Assembly (NCBI GenBank): GCA_900546625.1
Contig: URDU01000002.1
Span: forward strand, 62,001-126,000
Source of the DNA: an uncultured Lachnobacterium sp.
GTDB lineage: Bacteria; Bacillota; Clostridia; Lachnospirales; Lachnospiraceae
Length of the DNA: 64,000 nt
Direction: 5' to 3'
A program made the position numbers and the translations under genes. How positions within the stretch are numbered: position 1 is the stretch's first letter; each line of letters starts with the position of its first letter. Positions 53,933-62,693 of this stretch are shown here, in pieces. The notes below the pieces were generated by a model that worked only from the letters and a program-made list of their open reading frames with translations, was not told the DNA's origin and did no database searches.

Positions 53933-54685
53933 GTGAACAAAATAAAGGATATTGGGAGAGGTGTAATCAATCTGGTATTTCCACCGCGCTGTCCGGTATG
54001 TGATGGTATAATTGGTCCGGTTGAGAGATATATACACAGCAGATGCTGTGAAAAGCTCTTTCCTGTTGAGCAGCCACAGTGTATGCGCTGCGGGAAGCCG
54101 GTTTTGTCTGAGCGAAGAGAGTATTGTGACGACTGCGCACGGGCACTCGAGCATCACAGGCAGATGCGGGAGGGTGACAGCTACAGGCAGGGAAAGGCAC
54201 TTTTTGCATACAAGGGCAGCATAAAGCAGACCATGTACAGGTTCAAGTATTCAAACAGACGTGAGTATGCGGCTTATTTTGCACAGACAGCAGTGGAAAG
54301 ATATTCGGACTGGATACAGAGCTGTGGGATAGATGTTATTATTCCGGTGCCGATGCACCGTAAAAAAATGCGCCAGAGAGGCTACAATCAGGCAGAATGT
54401 TTTGCAAGGGCATTGTCTGAAAAAACAGGCATAAGGATGGCGAAAGGGCTTGTGCGCAGAGTGAAAAATACCAGTCCACTCAAGACAATGGGGTATGTTG
54501 AACGCAGAAATTGTCTCGAGGGGGCTTTTCAAGTGGCGGATAGTATTGTACAATATGACCAAATACTAATAGTAGATGATATATATACTACAGGCAGTAC
54601 GGCGGAGTCGATTGGGCACGAGATAGCAAAGAAATGTCCCGGCCGTGTATATGTGCTGTGTATTTGCATAGGACAGGGAAGTTAG
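53933..54685 (+). CDS. comF: ComF-family phosphoribosyltransferase-like protein
   Basis: A 250-residue ComF protein. The N-terminus has the typical GVINLVFPPRCPVCDGII with a four-cysteine zinc ribbon (RCPVC, RCCEK, QCMRCG, YCDDC). The C-terminal phosphoribosyltransferase fold contains VIIPVPMHRKKMRQRGYNQAECFARAL and the PRPP-binding ILIVDDIYTTGSTAESIG. ComF is needed for DNA uptake in naturally competent Bacillus and Haemophilus; its exact activity is debated. GTG at 53933 is chosen because AGGGGG lies five bases upstream and earlier ATGs fall in the terminator. The next gene starts 14 bp later. Confidence 0.9.
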   Translation: MNKIKDIGRGVINLVFPPRCPVCDGIIGPVERYIHSRCCEKLFPVEQPQCMRCGKPVLSERREYCDDCARALEHHRQMREGDSYRQGKALFAYKGSIKQTMYRFKYSNRREYAAYFAQTAVERYSDWIQSCGIDVIIPVPMHRKKMRQRGYNQAECFARALSEKTGIRMAKGLVRRVKNTSPLKTMGYVERRNCLEGAFQVADSIVQYDQILIVDDIYTTGSTAESIGHEIAKKCPGRVYVLCICIGQGS

Positions 54686-54699
54686 GAGGGTTTTATCAG

Positions 54700-55104
54700 A
54701 TGAGAATATCTAATTGTAAGGGCTGTGGCAGAATATTTAATGTACTGTCAGATGAGCAGTACTGCCCGAACTGCCAGAAAAAAATGGATGAGAAATTTGA
54801 TATAGTAAAGAGATTTGTTGAGGATAATCCAAATGTGCCGGTTGAGACAGTGGCCAAGGAGACCGATACATCCATGAAGCAGATAAATAGGTGGATACGT
54901 GAGGAAAGGCTTTCGTTTTCACCGGATTCATCATATGGTATACCATGCGAGAACTGTGGCAGGATGATACGTACAGGCAGATTTTGTGATGAGTGCAAGA
55001 CTAAGCTCACAAACACACTACGCAGTGCCCTTGACACACCAAAGGGCCAGGATAAGCAGTTGTGGCAGCAGGATGACAAAAACCGTATGAGATATATCAG
55101 GTAA
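54700..55104 (+). CDS. YvyF-like flagellar-operon zinc protein
   Basis: A 134-residue protein resembling TIGR03826 (YvyF), which lies next to comF in Bacillus. It has two zinc ribbons: CKGCGRIFNVLSDEQYCPNC (residues 5-24) and CENCGRMIRTGRFCDEC (about residues 85-101). A helix-turn-helix-like segment lies between: DNPNVPVETVAKETDTSMKQINRWIREERL. In Bacillus it sits between comF and flgM; here flgM is absent. It could regulate transcription or bind another protein. ATG after TTAGGAGGGTTTTATCAG, 14 bp after comF. Confidence 0.85.
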   Translation: MRISNCKGCGRIFNVLSDEQYCPNCQKKMDEKFDIVKRFVEDNPNVPVETVAKETDTSMKQINRWIREERLSFSPDSSYGIPCENCGRMIRTGRFCDECKTKLTNTLRSALDTPKGQDKQLWQQDDKNRMRYIR

Positions 55105-55122
55105 CAGGTAAGAGGATGATCT

Positions 55123-55533
55123 ATGATAAACGAAGAAAAAGTAAGGGAACTGTTTAATATTGCTCTTTGTGACAGCAAAAGCGATGACAGCCGTGTGCAG
55201 AAGCAGTCCGCAAGTTACTACGGATGGGACTATATATGGAAAGAGGGCTTAAAAAGCTTCTTTACAGGTACATTCGCATTTGCAGGGCTTGTTGTGATGT
55301 GGGTTGCTGTCAATGCAGCAGAGCTTTTGGACAGAATCAATAAGCTTGATTTTAAGGCAATGGGTGTCACAATAGGCATACTGTATATTGCATTTATGGC
55401 GGTTTACATTTTTGTCACAATTGTGGTGTATACTGCAAGATATAAGGCCGGCAGAAGAGAAGTGCGCAGATACGCAAATCACCTGAAGGCAGTGGGCAGA
55501 ATATATTCCCGTGAGGAAAAGATTAAGCGTTAG
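55123..55533 (+). CDS. Hypothetical membrane protein
   Basis: A 136-residue protein with a charged N-terminus (about 45 residues) and two membrane segments, GTFAFAGLVVMWVAVNAA and GVTIGILYIAFMAVYIFVTIVVY, then a basic tail RRYANHLKAVGRIYSREEKIKR. Both ends probably face the cytoplasm. No family recognised. ATG after AAGAGGATGATCT, 18 bp after the YvyF-like gene and 9 bp before the next, so all lie in one operon leading to cdaA. Confidence 0.7.
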   Translation: MINEEKVRELFNIALCDSKSDDSRVQKQSASYYGWDYIWKEGLKSFFTGTFAFAGLVVMWVAVNAAELLDRINKLDFKAMGVTIGILYIAFMAVYIFVTIVVYTARYKAGRREVRRYANHLKAVGRIYSREEKIKR

Positions 55534-55542
55534 GGAGGCTTT

Positions 55543-56580
55543 ATGAACAAGTTACTGGAAATTAAGGATAAGGCAGTCAAATTTTGCGGTGAGTATGAGC
55601 ACTTTATACTTCCGGTTGTGAGATTTGCCGTTGCATTTATCGCATTTATAACAATAGATTTGAATATCGGCTATATGGCGAAAATAAGCTCGATGCTTGT
55701 GGCACTGCTTTTAGCGCTTGTGTGTGCACTGCTTCCGGTGAATGCAATACTCTGGATTGCTTCGATTATGATACTTTTAGATATGTATGCGCTGTCCATA
55801 GAGGTTTTTGCTATCACATTTGTACTTTTTTTAGTACTGTATTTTGTCTATTTTCGTTTTGCACCGAAGGATGGCATGCTTGTGATACTCACACCTATAT
55901 GCTTTCAGCTTCACATACCATCTGTTATGCCGGTTGCAGCAGGTCTTTTAAGAAGAGCTTATTCTTTTGTTGCAATAATATGTGGCACACTGCTGTACTA
56001 TTTCTTTGATGGAATCAGACAGAATGCATCAGCGCTTGCAGAGGTGGTAGATAAAAAGGGGCAGAGCACTACAAAGCTCAATGTGACAATGGGACAGCTT
56101 CTTGACAACAAAGAGATGTTTATAGTTATGGCAATCTTTGTTATCACCACACTGGTGGTGTATCAGGTCAGACGATTGAAAATCAACAATTCATGGACTG
56201 TTGCTACCATAGCAGGAGGGCTCATACAGTTGGTTGCACTTGTTGTTGCTTATCTGGTGCTCGGACTGCCGGAGAAGATAATCTGGCTTGTGCTCAGCAC
56301 TGTAGTAGCTATTTTTGCAGGTGTTGTCATACAGTTTATATTTATGAATCTTGACTATGCACGTACAGAAAACGTACAATTTGAGGATGATGAATATTAC
56401 TATTACGTCAAGGCAGTTCCAAAGAAGATGATTGCCAAGGAGGAAAAGGTTGTAAAGCACTTTGGCAATACAGGAAGCCTTGGAAAGAAGATACCGAGAC
56501 ATAATCAGGAAAATATCAGCAAAGAGGCTATTGCAAAAGATCTCGAAATAGACGAAAATATATTTGAGGATGACAAATAG
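55543..56580 (+). CDS. Hypothetical multi-pass membrane protein upstream of cdaA
   Basis: A 345-residue protein with about eight hydrophobic segments between residues 20 and 280, two of them in a loop-rich pair at residues 60-110. The C-terminal 65 residues are acidic then basic, cytoplasmic in style (EDDEYYYYVKAVPKKMIAKEEKVVKHFG). Not recognised as any transporter. Its position 29 bp upstream of cdaA, and conservation of such a protein there in related genomes as far as I recall, suggest a link to cyclic di-AMP or envelope work. ATG after GGGAGGCTTT. Confidence 0.7.
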   Translation: MNKLLEIKDKAVKFCGEYEHFILPVVRFAVAFIAFITIDLNIGYMAKISSMLVALLLALVCALLPVNAILWIASIMILLDMYALSIEVFAITFVLFLVLYFVYFRFAPKDGMLVILTPICFQLHIPSVMPVAAGLLRRAYSFVAIICGTLLYYFFDGIRQNASALAEVVDKKGQSTTKLNVTMGQLLDNKEMFIVMAIFVITTLVVYQVRRLKINNSWTVATIAGGLIQLVALVVAYLVLGLPEKIIWLVLSTVVAIFAGVVIQFIFMNLDYARTENVQFEDDEYYYYVKAVPKKMIAKEEKVVKHFGNTGSLGKKIPRHNQENISKEAIAKDLEIDENIFEDDK

Positions 56581-56609
56581 TTACATAGTATAAGAGAAAG
56601 GAGGGCGCT

Positions 56610-57515
56610 ATGGATAATGTGAGTGGTGTATTGATACGCTTCAAGGATCAGTTCCTTACATTCACAAATGTGCCGGGCATCAAAATCGGTGTGATAGACA
56701 TTATAGAGATACTTATTATTTCAGTGCTCTTCTATCATATACTTTTGTGGATAAAGACCACGAGGGCATGGAATCTGTTCAAGGGCCTTATTATCATACT
56801 GTTGTTTGTGCTTGTTGCAGCATTGTTCCAGATGGATACGATACTGTGGCTTGCTGAGAAACTCTTTAATATAGGTCTCGTGGCACTTGTTGTTATTTTT
56901 CAGCCTGAGCTTCGAAATGCCTTGGAGAATATTGGTGGAAAGACCTTTTTGGGTGATTTCTTCAATACCGGCAGAGGCGAGATTGAGAAATTCTCCGACA
57001 AGACAATCGATGAGCTGGTGCGTGCATGCTTTGCGATGGGCAGAGTAAAGACAGGAGCACTAATAGTCATGGAGGATGAGATAAATCTGGGAGAGTATAT
57101 CAGAACAGGAATAGATGTGGATGCCATACTTACAAGTCAGCTCCTCATCAATATTTTTGAGAAAAACACACCGCTTCATGACGGAGCGGTTATCGTGCGT
57201 GGCAACCGTGTGGTGTCAGCTACATGTTACCTTCCACTATCAGACAGCCTGTCACTCTCGAAGGATTTGGGAACCAGACACCGTGCAGCGGTCGGAGTCA
57301 GCGAGGTAAGTGATTCACTTACTATCATAGTTTCAGAGGAGACAGGAGCAGTTTCTACAGCATACAAGGGGCAGATTGAGCACGATATAGATGCCGATCA
57401 TCTACGCACACAGCTTAAGCTTCTGCAGAACAGACATAGGGAGCCGGGTAAGTTTGAATTAATTAAAAGGAGGTTTAAGAATGGGAAAGAAGCTTCTAAA
57501 AACCTTCACAAATAA
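56610..57515 (+). CDS. cdaA: Diadenylate cyclase CdaA
   Basis: A 301-residue membrane-bound diadenylate cyclase that joins two ATP into cyclic di-AMP, a second messenger controlling potassium and osmotic balance and cell-wall work. Three membrane segments lie within residues 20-100 (IGVIDIIEILIISVLFYHILLW, GLIIILLFVLVAALF, and the following ones). The DAC domain follows: the DGA motif HDGAVIVRGNRVVSATCYLPLS near residue 190 and the RHR motif GTRHRAAVGVSE near residue 220. ATG after GAAAGGAGGGCGCT. It overlaps cdaR by 35 bp. GlmM, its common third partner, is not encoded next door. Confidence 0.95.
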   Translation: MDNVSGVLIRFKDQFLTFTNVPGIKIGVIDIIEILIISVLFYHILLWIKTTRAWNLFKGLIIILLFVLVAALFQMDTILWLAEKLFNIGLVALVVIFQPELRNALENIGGKTFLGDFFNTGRGEIEKFSDKTIDELVRACFAMGRVKTGALIVMEDEINLGEYIRTGIDVDAILTSQLLINIFEKNTPLHDGAVIVRGNRVVSATCYLPLSDSLSLSKDLGTRHRAAVGVSEVSDSLTIIVSEETGAVSTAYKGQIEHDIDADHLRTQLKLLQNRHREPGKFELIKRRFKNGKEASKNLHK

Positions 57516-58926
57516 TATAGGCTTTAAAATACTTGCGATAGCATTTGCATTTATACTCTGGCTTGTGGTCTACAATCTCAATGACCCGGTCAAGACAAAG
57601 ACATTTACCACAACAGTCACCGTTACAGGCCGCGATTCGGTTGTTGACAAGGGGCTATGGCCTACCATCAAGGATTCGGAAAAGACCATCAGCTTTTCGG
57701 TATCAGGCAAGAGAAGCTATCTGAACGAGCTTGATGATTCCGATTTTTACGCAAATGTCGACCTTGCAAATATCATAGTAGATAAGGATGATACGAATAA
57801 GGCAAGCGTAAAGGTAGATATTGGATGCACCAAGTACAGACATTCGATTACCTTCAACGGTGGAGACCATATGCTCCCGCTTTCAATTGAAAAATATATG
57901 CAGAAGCAGTTTGAGGTAAAGGTATCAGTGGATGGAAGTCTCTCAGGTGCGAAAGCACTGGGAAACAAGCCGCAGGCAAATCCAAAGGTAGTAAAGATCG
58001 GAGGTCCTGAGTCCATTGTTTCAACTATAGCATCGGCCAATGTAAATATAAAGGTCGATGACAATACCATAATATCAGATAATCAGATAACTGATCGCGG
58101 TGATCTCACTCTGATTGATGATAATGGCGATGAGATAGATATATCAAAGCTTGATGTGGACAGCCAGTATCAGTCTATAGCAGTGACAGTTAATGTCTTA
58201 AGTACCAAGGAGGTGCCTATCAAGTGTACTACGACAGGCTCACCGGCAGGAGGAAAGAGCGTGCTCGGAGTAGAACTATCAGAGGAGTCTGTAATGCTCA
58301 AGGGTAATGCAGAAGCATTGAACAATATCACATCTATAGATGTGGGACCAATCGATATATCGGGCGCAACAGACGATATAAGTACATCTGTTGACCTGAC
58401 AGGATATCTGCCGGATGGAGTTTTTATAGTGAACTCATCCAAGGCAAAGCTCAGTATAGATATAAAGATTGAAACAAATGCAACTTCAACCATGACGCTG
58501 AACAGCTCCAATATCACATATGACGGACTGCAGGAGGGATATAAGCTTACATTTGTTACAGATAAGAGCAGTGTCATAGTAAGCGGCATCCAGTCTGATA
58601 TAGATTCACTTTCAGAAACTACACTGAAGGGTAAAATTGACGTGACAGGCCTTGATGCAGGTACGCATACAGTGACGGTAAAGCCGAATCTGGATGAGAC
58701 AAAGTACACATGGGGCGAGATAAAGGTTCAGATAGTTATCGGCAGGGAAGGTGACGGAGACGGCACAACGGGCACAGATGGTACAGGAACAACCTCAGGC
58801 TCGACCACAGGTGCTTCGTCATCCCAGGGCACCGGCAGCAGTGGCTCGACAACGGGAGGCACGTCATCGGGCAGCAGCTCGTCAGGAAACACCGGAAATA
58901 GCGGCTCTGACAGTTCATCGCATTGA
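57481..58926 (+). CDS. cdaR: CdaR/YbbR regulator of CdaA
   Basis: A 481-residue protein with one N-terminal membrane segment (NIGFKILAIAFAFILWLVVYNL) and four YbbR-type domains outside the membrane (about residues 30-110, 115-205, 210-305 and 310-410), each with the VPV/IPI-like strand and the -D-V-DLT/DVDLA ending. In Bacillus, CdaR binds CdaA and modulates its activity. The last 60 residues are a Gly/Thr/Ser-rich linker ending GNTGNSGSDSSSH, unusually long for the family and perhaps spanning or contacting the cell wall. Translationally coupled to cdaA by overlap. ATG after AAAGGAGGTTTAAGA. Confidence 0.92.
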   Translation: MGKKLLKTFTNNIGFKILAIAFAFILWLVVYNLNDPVKTKTFTTTVTVTGRDSVVDKGLWPTIKDSEKTISFSVSGKRSYLNELDDSDFYANVDLANIIVDKDDTNKASVKVDIGCTKYRHSITFNGGDHMLPLSIEKYMQKQFEVKVSVDGSLSGAKALGNKPQANPKVVKIGGPESIVSTIASANVNIKVDDNTIISDNQITDRGDLTLIDDNGDEIDISKLDVDSQYQSIAVTVNVLSTKEVPIKCTTTGSPAGGKSVLGVELSEESVMLKGNAEALNNITSIDVGPIDISGATDDISTSVDLTGYLPDGVFIVNSSKAKLSIDIKIETNATSTMTLNSSNITYDGLQEGYKLTFVTDKSSVIVSGIQSDIDSLSETTLKGKIDVTGLDAGTHTVTVKPNLDETKYTWGEIKVQIVIGREGDGDGTTGTDGTGTTSGSTTGASSSQGTGSSGSTTGGTSSGSSSSGNTGNSGSDSSSH

Positions 58927-58956
58927 TAGATATATAACCGAAAAGAGGTAATAAAA

Positions 58957-59223
58957 GTGGTAGCACAAAAAATAACAATCAAGAATCCTACCGGATTACA
59001 TTTGCGTCCGGCAGGCAATCTCTGCAAAGAGGCAATGAAATTTAAATCAAAGGTAACCTTTATATATGACGAGAAAAATGTAGCTAATGCAAAGAGCGTA
59101 CTTTCAGTGCTTGGAGCGTGCATTAAGTCAGGTGATGAGATAGAGCTCATCTGCAATGGTGAGGATGAGAACGAGGCACTTGAATACCTTATACAGTACA
59201 TCAAGGATGGCCTCGGAGAGTAG
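58957..59223 (+). CDS. HPr-family phosphocarrier protein
   Basis: An 88-residue HPr-like protein starting at a GTG with GAGGT upstream. The phosphorylated His is His15 in PTGLHLRPAGNL (HLRP instead of the usual HARP). Ser47 in AKSVLSVLG corresponds to the HPr kinase site, but the following residues (SVLSVL) differ from the usual SIMGVM. A classic HPr accepts phosphate from PTS enzyme I; the changes suggest a specialised copy, such as Crh in Bacillus, where His15 is replaced, though here it is kept. It follows the cdaA-cdaR pair by 30 bp and precedes the glycosyltransferases by 35 bp, so may belong to their operon. Confidence 0.85.
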   Translation: MVAQKITIKNPTGLHLRPAGNLCKEAMKFKSKVTFIYDEKNVANAKSVLSVLGACIKSGDEIELICNGEDENEALEYLIQYIKDGLGE

Positions 59224-59258
59224 TTCACAAGGAAACAGGTATACATGGAGAAACATAT

Positions 59259-60266
59259 ATGGAGAAGCTTTTAACCATAGTCGTTCCGGCTTACAATGTT
59301 GAAAAGTATATAAAGAACTGTCTGGACTCGTTTATAGATTTGTCTGTTCTCAGAAGTCTGGAAATACTCATAGTGGATGATGGTTCCACTGATTCCACAG
59401 CAAGTCTGGCGCATACCTACGAGCAGAAGTACCCATACAGCTTCAAGGTGCTCTCGAAGGAGAACGGAGGTCACGGCTCCACCATCAACTATGCCATACC
59501 GCGCGCAACAGGCAAGTATTTCAAGGTGGTGGATGGAGATGACTGGCTGGACAAGAGCCTTCTGTCGCAGTTTGTGCAGCTTTTAAAGCACACACACTCG
59601 GATGTCATATCCAATGACTTTAATCTGGTGGATGACAGGAGCAAAAAGGTCACAAAGCGCAGAAAGGCAGTATCCAACTCTTATCATTACAACAGGGAGT
59701 GGGGCTTTGCTGAGGCAGTCATGGATCCGCTGATTACGATACACTCCACGACCATCCGTACAGATGTATTGCAGAAGAATGATATTCGTGTGGATGAGCA
59801 CTGCTTCTATGAGGATCAGGAGTATATACTCTACCCTATCCCATATTGCACCAGCATCACATTCTCACCACTGCCGCTGTACCAGTACAGGCTAGGCAGA
59901 AGCGGTCAGAGCGTGGACATAAAGATGATGATCAAGCGTCATGACCAGCACCTTAAGGTACTCGATGCGCTGTTTGAATACAACAACGTGCACGGCAATC
60001 TGCAGACCTACAAGAAGCAGTACCTTGAGCGCGGCATAGCAGAGGCGGTCGATGATGAGTACCAGATATTTCTGGCAAAGGGCAATGATTCAAGGAACGT
60101 TGAGCAGATGAAGAAGTTTGACGAGATGCTGCGCGAGGAGCACCCGGGAGTGTATCAGGCATGCAGCAGGAAGAGTGTCTGGATGCTTAGAAAAACAGAC
60201 TTCAAGATATTTCCAATGGCAGCATGGGTATATAGCAGGCTGCGTGGCAATGGATTTCATGAATAG
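59259..60266 (+). CDS. Family-2 glycosyltransferase (first of three)
   Basis: A 335-residue GT2 enzyme of the GT-A fold. It begins LLTIVVPAYNVEKYIKNCLDS, with LIVDDGSTDSTASLAHTY near residue 50 and the metal-binding DxD region KYFKVVDGDDWLDKS near residue 90. NGGHGSTINYAI precedes it, FYEDQEYIL comes later, and the C-terminal part is helical, probably membrane-associated through basic helices. No membrane segments. It transfers an activated sugar to a carrier or glycan; the acceptor is unknown. It lies between the HPr-like gene and two paralogues, 60 and 33 bp apart. Confidence 0.88.
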   Translation: MEKLLTIVVPAYNVEKYIKNCLDSFIDLSVLRSLEILIVDDGSTDSTASLAHTYEQKYPYSFKVLSKENGGHGSTINYAIPRATGKYFKVVDGDDWLDKSLLSQFVQLLKHTHSDVISNDFNLVDDRSKKVTKRRKAVSNSYHYNREWGFAEAVMDPLITIHSTTIRTDVLQKNDIRVDEHCFYEDQEYILYPIPYCTSITFSPLPLYQYRLGRSGQSVDIKMMIKRHDQHLKVLDALFEYNNVHGNLQTYKKQYLERGIAEAVDDEYQIFLAKGNDSRNVEQMKKFDEMLREEHPGVYQACSRKSVWMLRKTDFKIFPMAAWVYSRLRGNGFHE

Positions 60267-60326
60267 GCGTGAATGAGCATGCAATACTTTTTATAATAAT
60301 AGTAATCAGGACGGATAGAACAGTTA

Positions 60327-61454
60327 ATGAGTAAAATATTATCAATTATAATACCAACATATAATGCAGAAAAGTTTCTGAATAAGGGACTGTCATCATT
60401 TCTTGTATGCAGGGATACGGATGCACAGACGGCACAGCACAACTGTAAAATGGCAACTGAGGGCCGCTTTGAGGAGATAGACATTGACAAGGCTATACTC
60501 GATAAGCTTGAGGTGATAGTCGTAAATGACGGCACACCTGACAGCAGTGTTGAAGTGGCACAGAAATTTGTGGACTGGTATCCGGAAACCTTTGTCATAG
60601 TAAATAAAACAAATGGTGGGCATGGTTCTGCAATCAACACAGGCGTGGAGCATGTGAGCGGAAAATATTTCAAGGTGGTCGATGCAGATGACTGGGTAGA
60701 TACGCTTGCGCTAAAGCACTTGGTTGAATACCTCGAGCATACGGATGCAGATGCCGTGATACAAAGCTTCAGGTATTATGACATATCAAAGGATGAGTAC
60801 AGACCGGCGGATGTGAGGGTGCCTGATTTTACACGGGAGTACAATTTAAAGGATATAGTCGATATGTGGGATGATGTATATGATGGCTTATCATTTCACG
60901 GAGTGATATATAACACCGGATTCTACAAGGCACTTGGTTATAAGCTTACAGAGCATGTGTTTTACGAGGATCAGGAGTACGCAACAGTTCCGTTTTCGTA
61001 TGCAAAAGCTATCCGGTTTATTCAGGAAGAGCTGTATGTATACAGAGTGGGCGATGTAAATCAAAGTGTTTCAGCTGCGAGTCAGGTGAAGCGCCTTCCG
61101 GATCTGGAGCAGGTTATATTTAATGTACTTGAGGTCCAGAAGAGCTTTGCAAAAATGCCACAGGGTGGAAAAGAGCATTTTATCAGAAAGACATCGGGCA
61201 TCATCACAAGCTATTATCAGATCGCCTTGATAAAAAATACCGACAGACAATCCGGCAGAGAGATAGTAGAGCAGTTTAACATAAAACTCGCTCAAAAAAG
61301 TGCGCTCATGTATGATGCGGTACAGCGCAAATATAAAGTATTTCGGCTGTTTAATAAGCTGCATGTGAGCAACAGCTTCTACGAGAATCAATTTTCTAAG
61401 CTGCTTGAGCTTGCCAAAAGATTTGGCAAAGCAGACAGACTGTACAGAAAATAA
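60327..61454 (+). CDS. Family-2 glycosyltransferase (second of three)
   Basis: A 375-residue paralogue of the previous gene: LSIIIPTYNAEKFLNKGLSSF, VIVVNDGTPDSSVEVAQKF, NGGHGSAINTGVEHVSGKYFKVVDADDWVDT (the DADD metal site). After the first strand-helix unit it carries an extra 30 or so residues (CRDTDAQTAQHNCKMATEG) not seen in the other two. FYEDQEYATVPFSYAKAIRF near residue 215 is the conserved C-terminal mark, and a helical tail follows. ATG has only a weak ribosome site (GGACGG). It is closest to the third gene. Confidence 0.87.
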   Translation: MSKILSIIIPTYNAEKFLNKGLSSFLVCRDTDAQTAQHNCKMATEGRFEEIDIDKAILDKLEVIVVNDGTPDSSVEVAQKFVDWYPETFVIVNKTNGGHGSAINTGVEHVSGKYFKVVDADDWVDTLALKHLVEYLEHTDADAVIQSFRYYDISKDEYRPADVRVPDFTREYNLKDIVDMWDDVYDGLSFHGVIYNTGFYKALGYKLTEHVFYEDQEYATVPFSYAKAIRFIQEELYVYRVGDVNQSVSAASQVKRLPDLEQVIFNVLEVQKSFAKMPQGGKEHFIRKTSGIITSYYQIALIKNTDRQSGREIVEQFNIKLAQKSALMYDAVQRKYKVFRLFNKLHVSNSFYENQFSKLLELAKRFGKADRLYRK

Positions 61455-61487
61455 AACTAACATATAGAAACAGGAATCAGATAGGAT

Positions 61488-62549
61488 ATGGAAACAGAAA
61501 ATAAAAAGATACTATCAATAATAATACCGACATATAATGCAGCAAAGTTTTTGGATAAAGGGTTATCATCATTTATTGTTGATGATAACTCTCTTTTAAA
61601 TATGCTGGACATTGTTGTTGTAAATGACGGCTCTACCGATAATAGTGTAGAAATCGCCCAAAAATATGTAAATAAATATCCTGATGTGTATCGGATACTG
61701 AATAAAGAAAACGGTGGTCATGGCTCGGCAATTAATGAAGGTGTAAAAATAATAAAAGGAAGCTATTTTAAGGTAGTAGACGCTGATGACTGGGTAAACA
61801 CTGATGTATTGAAAGAAACTATCTGTTATCTTAGAGATAATGAAAATAAACATGAGAATTTCGCGGATGCAGTATTGATGAGCTATAGGTCATATGTGCT
61901 GCAGAGAGAAAATACTGATGAGTATCCATACGACGATAAATATATAACAAAAAATGGTGGACCATATAATGCCGGATATGTGGATGAGCATCTGTATGAT
62001 TTCTGGTGGGGGCTGAGCCTGCATGGGGTGATATACAATACGCATTTTTATAGAAATACAGGTCTGACACTCTCTGAGGGGGTGTTCTACGAGGATCAGG
62101 AGTTTTCGATAATCCCAATGGCATATGCCAAGAGTATCTATGCATATGATAAGGCACTTTATGAGTATAGAGTCGGTGACGTAAATCAGAGCGTTTCGAT
62201 AGAAAGCTCACTGAAGAGGCTTGACCATTATGAGAAGGTTATCATGAAGCTGATTGAGGCAGGCCGGGACTCGGAGCACTTTAGTATAGGCGGAAAAAAG
62301 CTGTGGTTTGATAAAACAAGCAAATTTATCAACGACTATCTGCAGCTTTGCCTAATTAGAAATAATGATAAAAAACAGCTTAGAAAAAGGATGAAGCTGT
62401 TTGTCAGTCAAATCGAAAAAAAGAATACAGCTATGTATAGATGTGTAAAAAAGAATTATAAAGTATTTTGTGTGTTGAATAAAATGCATATGAGCGATAA
62501 GGTTTATCAGGACTATTTTATACGCCTGTTACATATCGTACGTCATTAG
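61488..62549 (+). CDS. Family-2 glycosyltransferase (third of three)
   Basis: A 353-residue paralogue: LSIIIPTYNAAKFLDKGLSSF, VVVNDGSTDNSVEIAQKY, NGGHGSAINEGVKIIKGSYFKVVDADDWVNT, FYEDQEFSIIPMAYAKSIYAY. It is more AT-rich than the first and second genes, with different codon choice, suggesting a later duplication or exchange. It is last in the cluster. A ribosome site is modest (CAGGAATCAGATAGGAT). Like the others it probably uses a nucleotide sugar and acts on a surface glycan or teichoic-acid-like polymer. Confidence 0.87.
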   Translation: METENKKILSIIIPTYNAAKFLDKGLSSFIVDDNSLLNMLDIVVVNDGSTDNSVEIAQKYVNKYPDVYRILNKENGGHGSAINEGVKIIKGSYFKVVDADDWVNTDVLKETICYLRDNENKHENFADAVLMSYRSYVLQRENTDEYPYDDKYITKNGGPYNAGYVDEHLYDFWWGLSLHGVIYNTHFYRNTGLTLSEGVFYEDQEFSIIPMAYAKSIYAYDKALYEYRVGDVNQSVSIESSLKRLDHYEKVIMKLIEAGRDSEHFSIGGKKLWFDKTSKFINDYLQLCLIRNNDKKQLRKRMKLFVSQIEKKNTAMYRCVKKNYKVFCVLNKMHMSDKVYQDYFIRLLHIVRH

Positions 62550-62693
62550 AAAGCTTTTTTTGTTATCATAATGATGAATAATGTGTCTAAATAATCGGAA
62601 AATATGTGACAAATCTCACTTGAGGCATATATAAGAAAGTGATAAAATATGTTGCTGTGAGAATAATATAGAATTAAGATAAAGAGGACAAAG

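Noticed and set aside
58728..59246. 172-codon minus-strand ORF across cdaR end and the HPr-like gene
   Set aside because: Arises from the Gly/Thr/Ser repeat tail of cdaR read backwards (Pro/Val repeats); no ribosome site.
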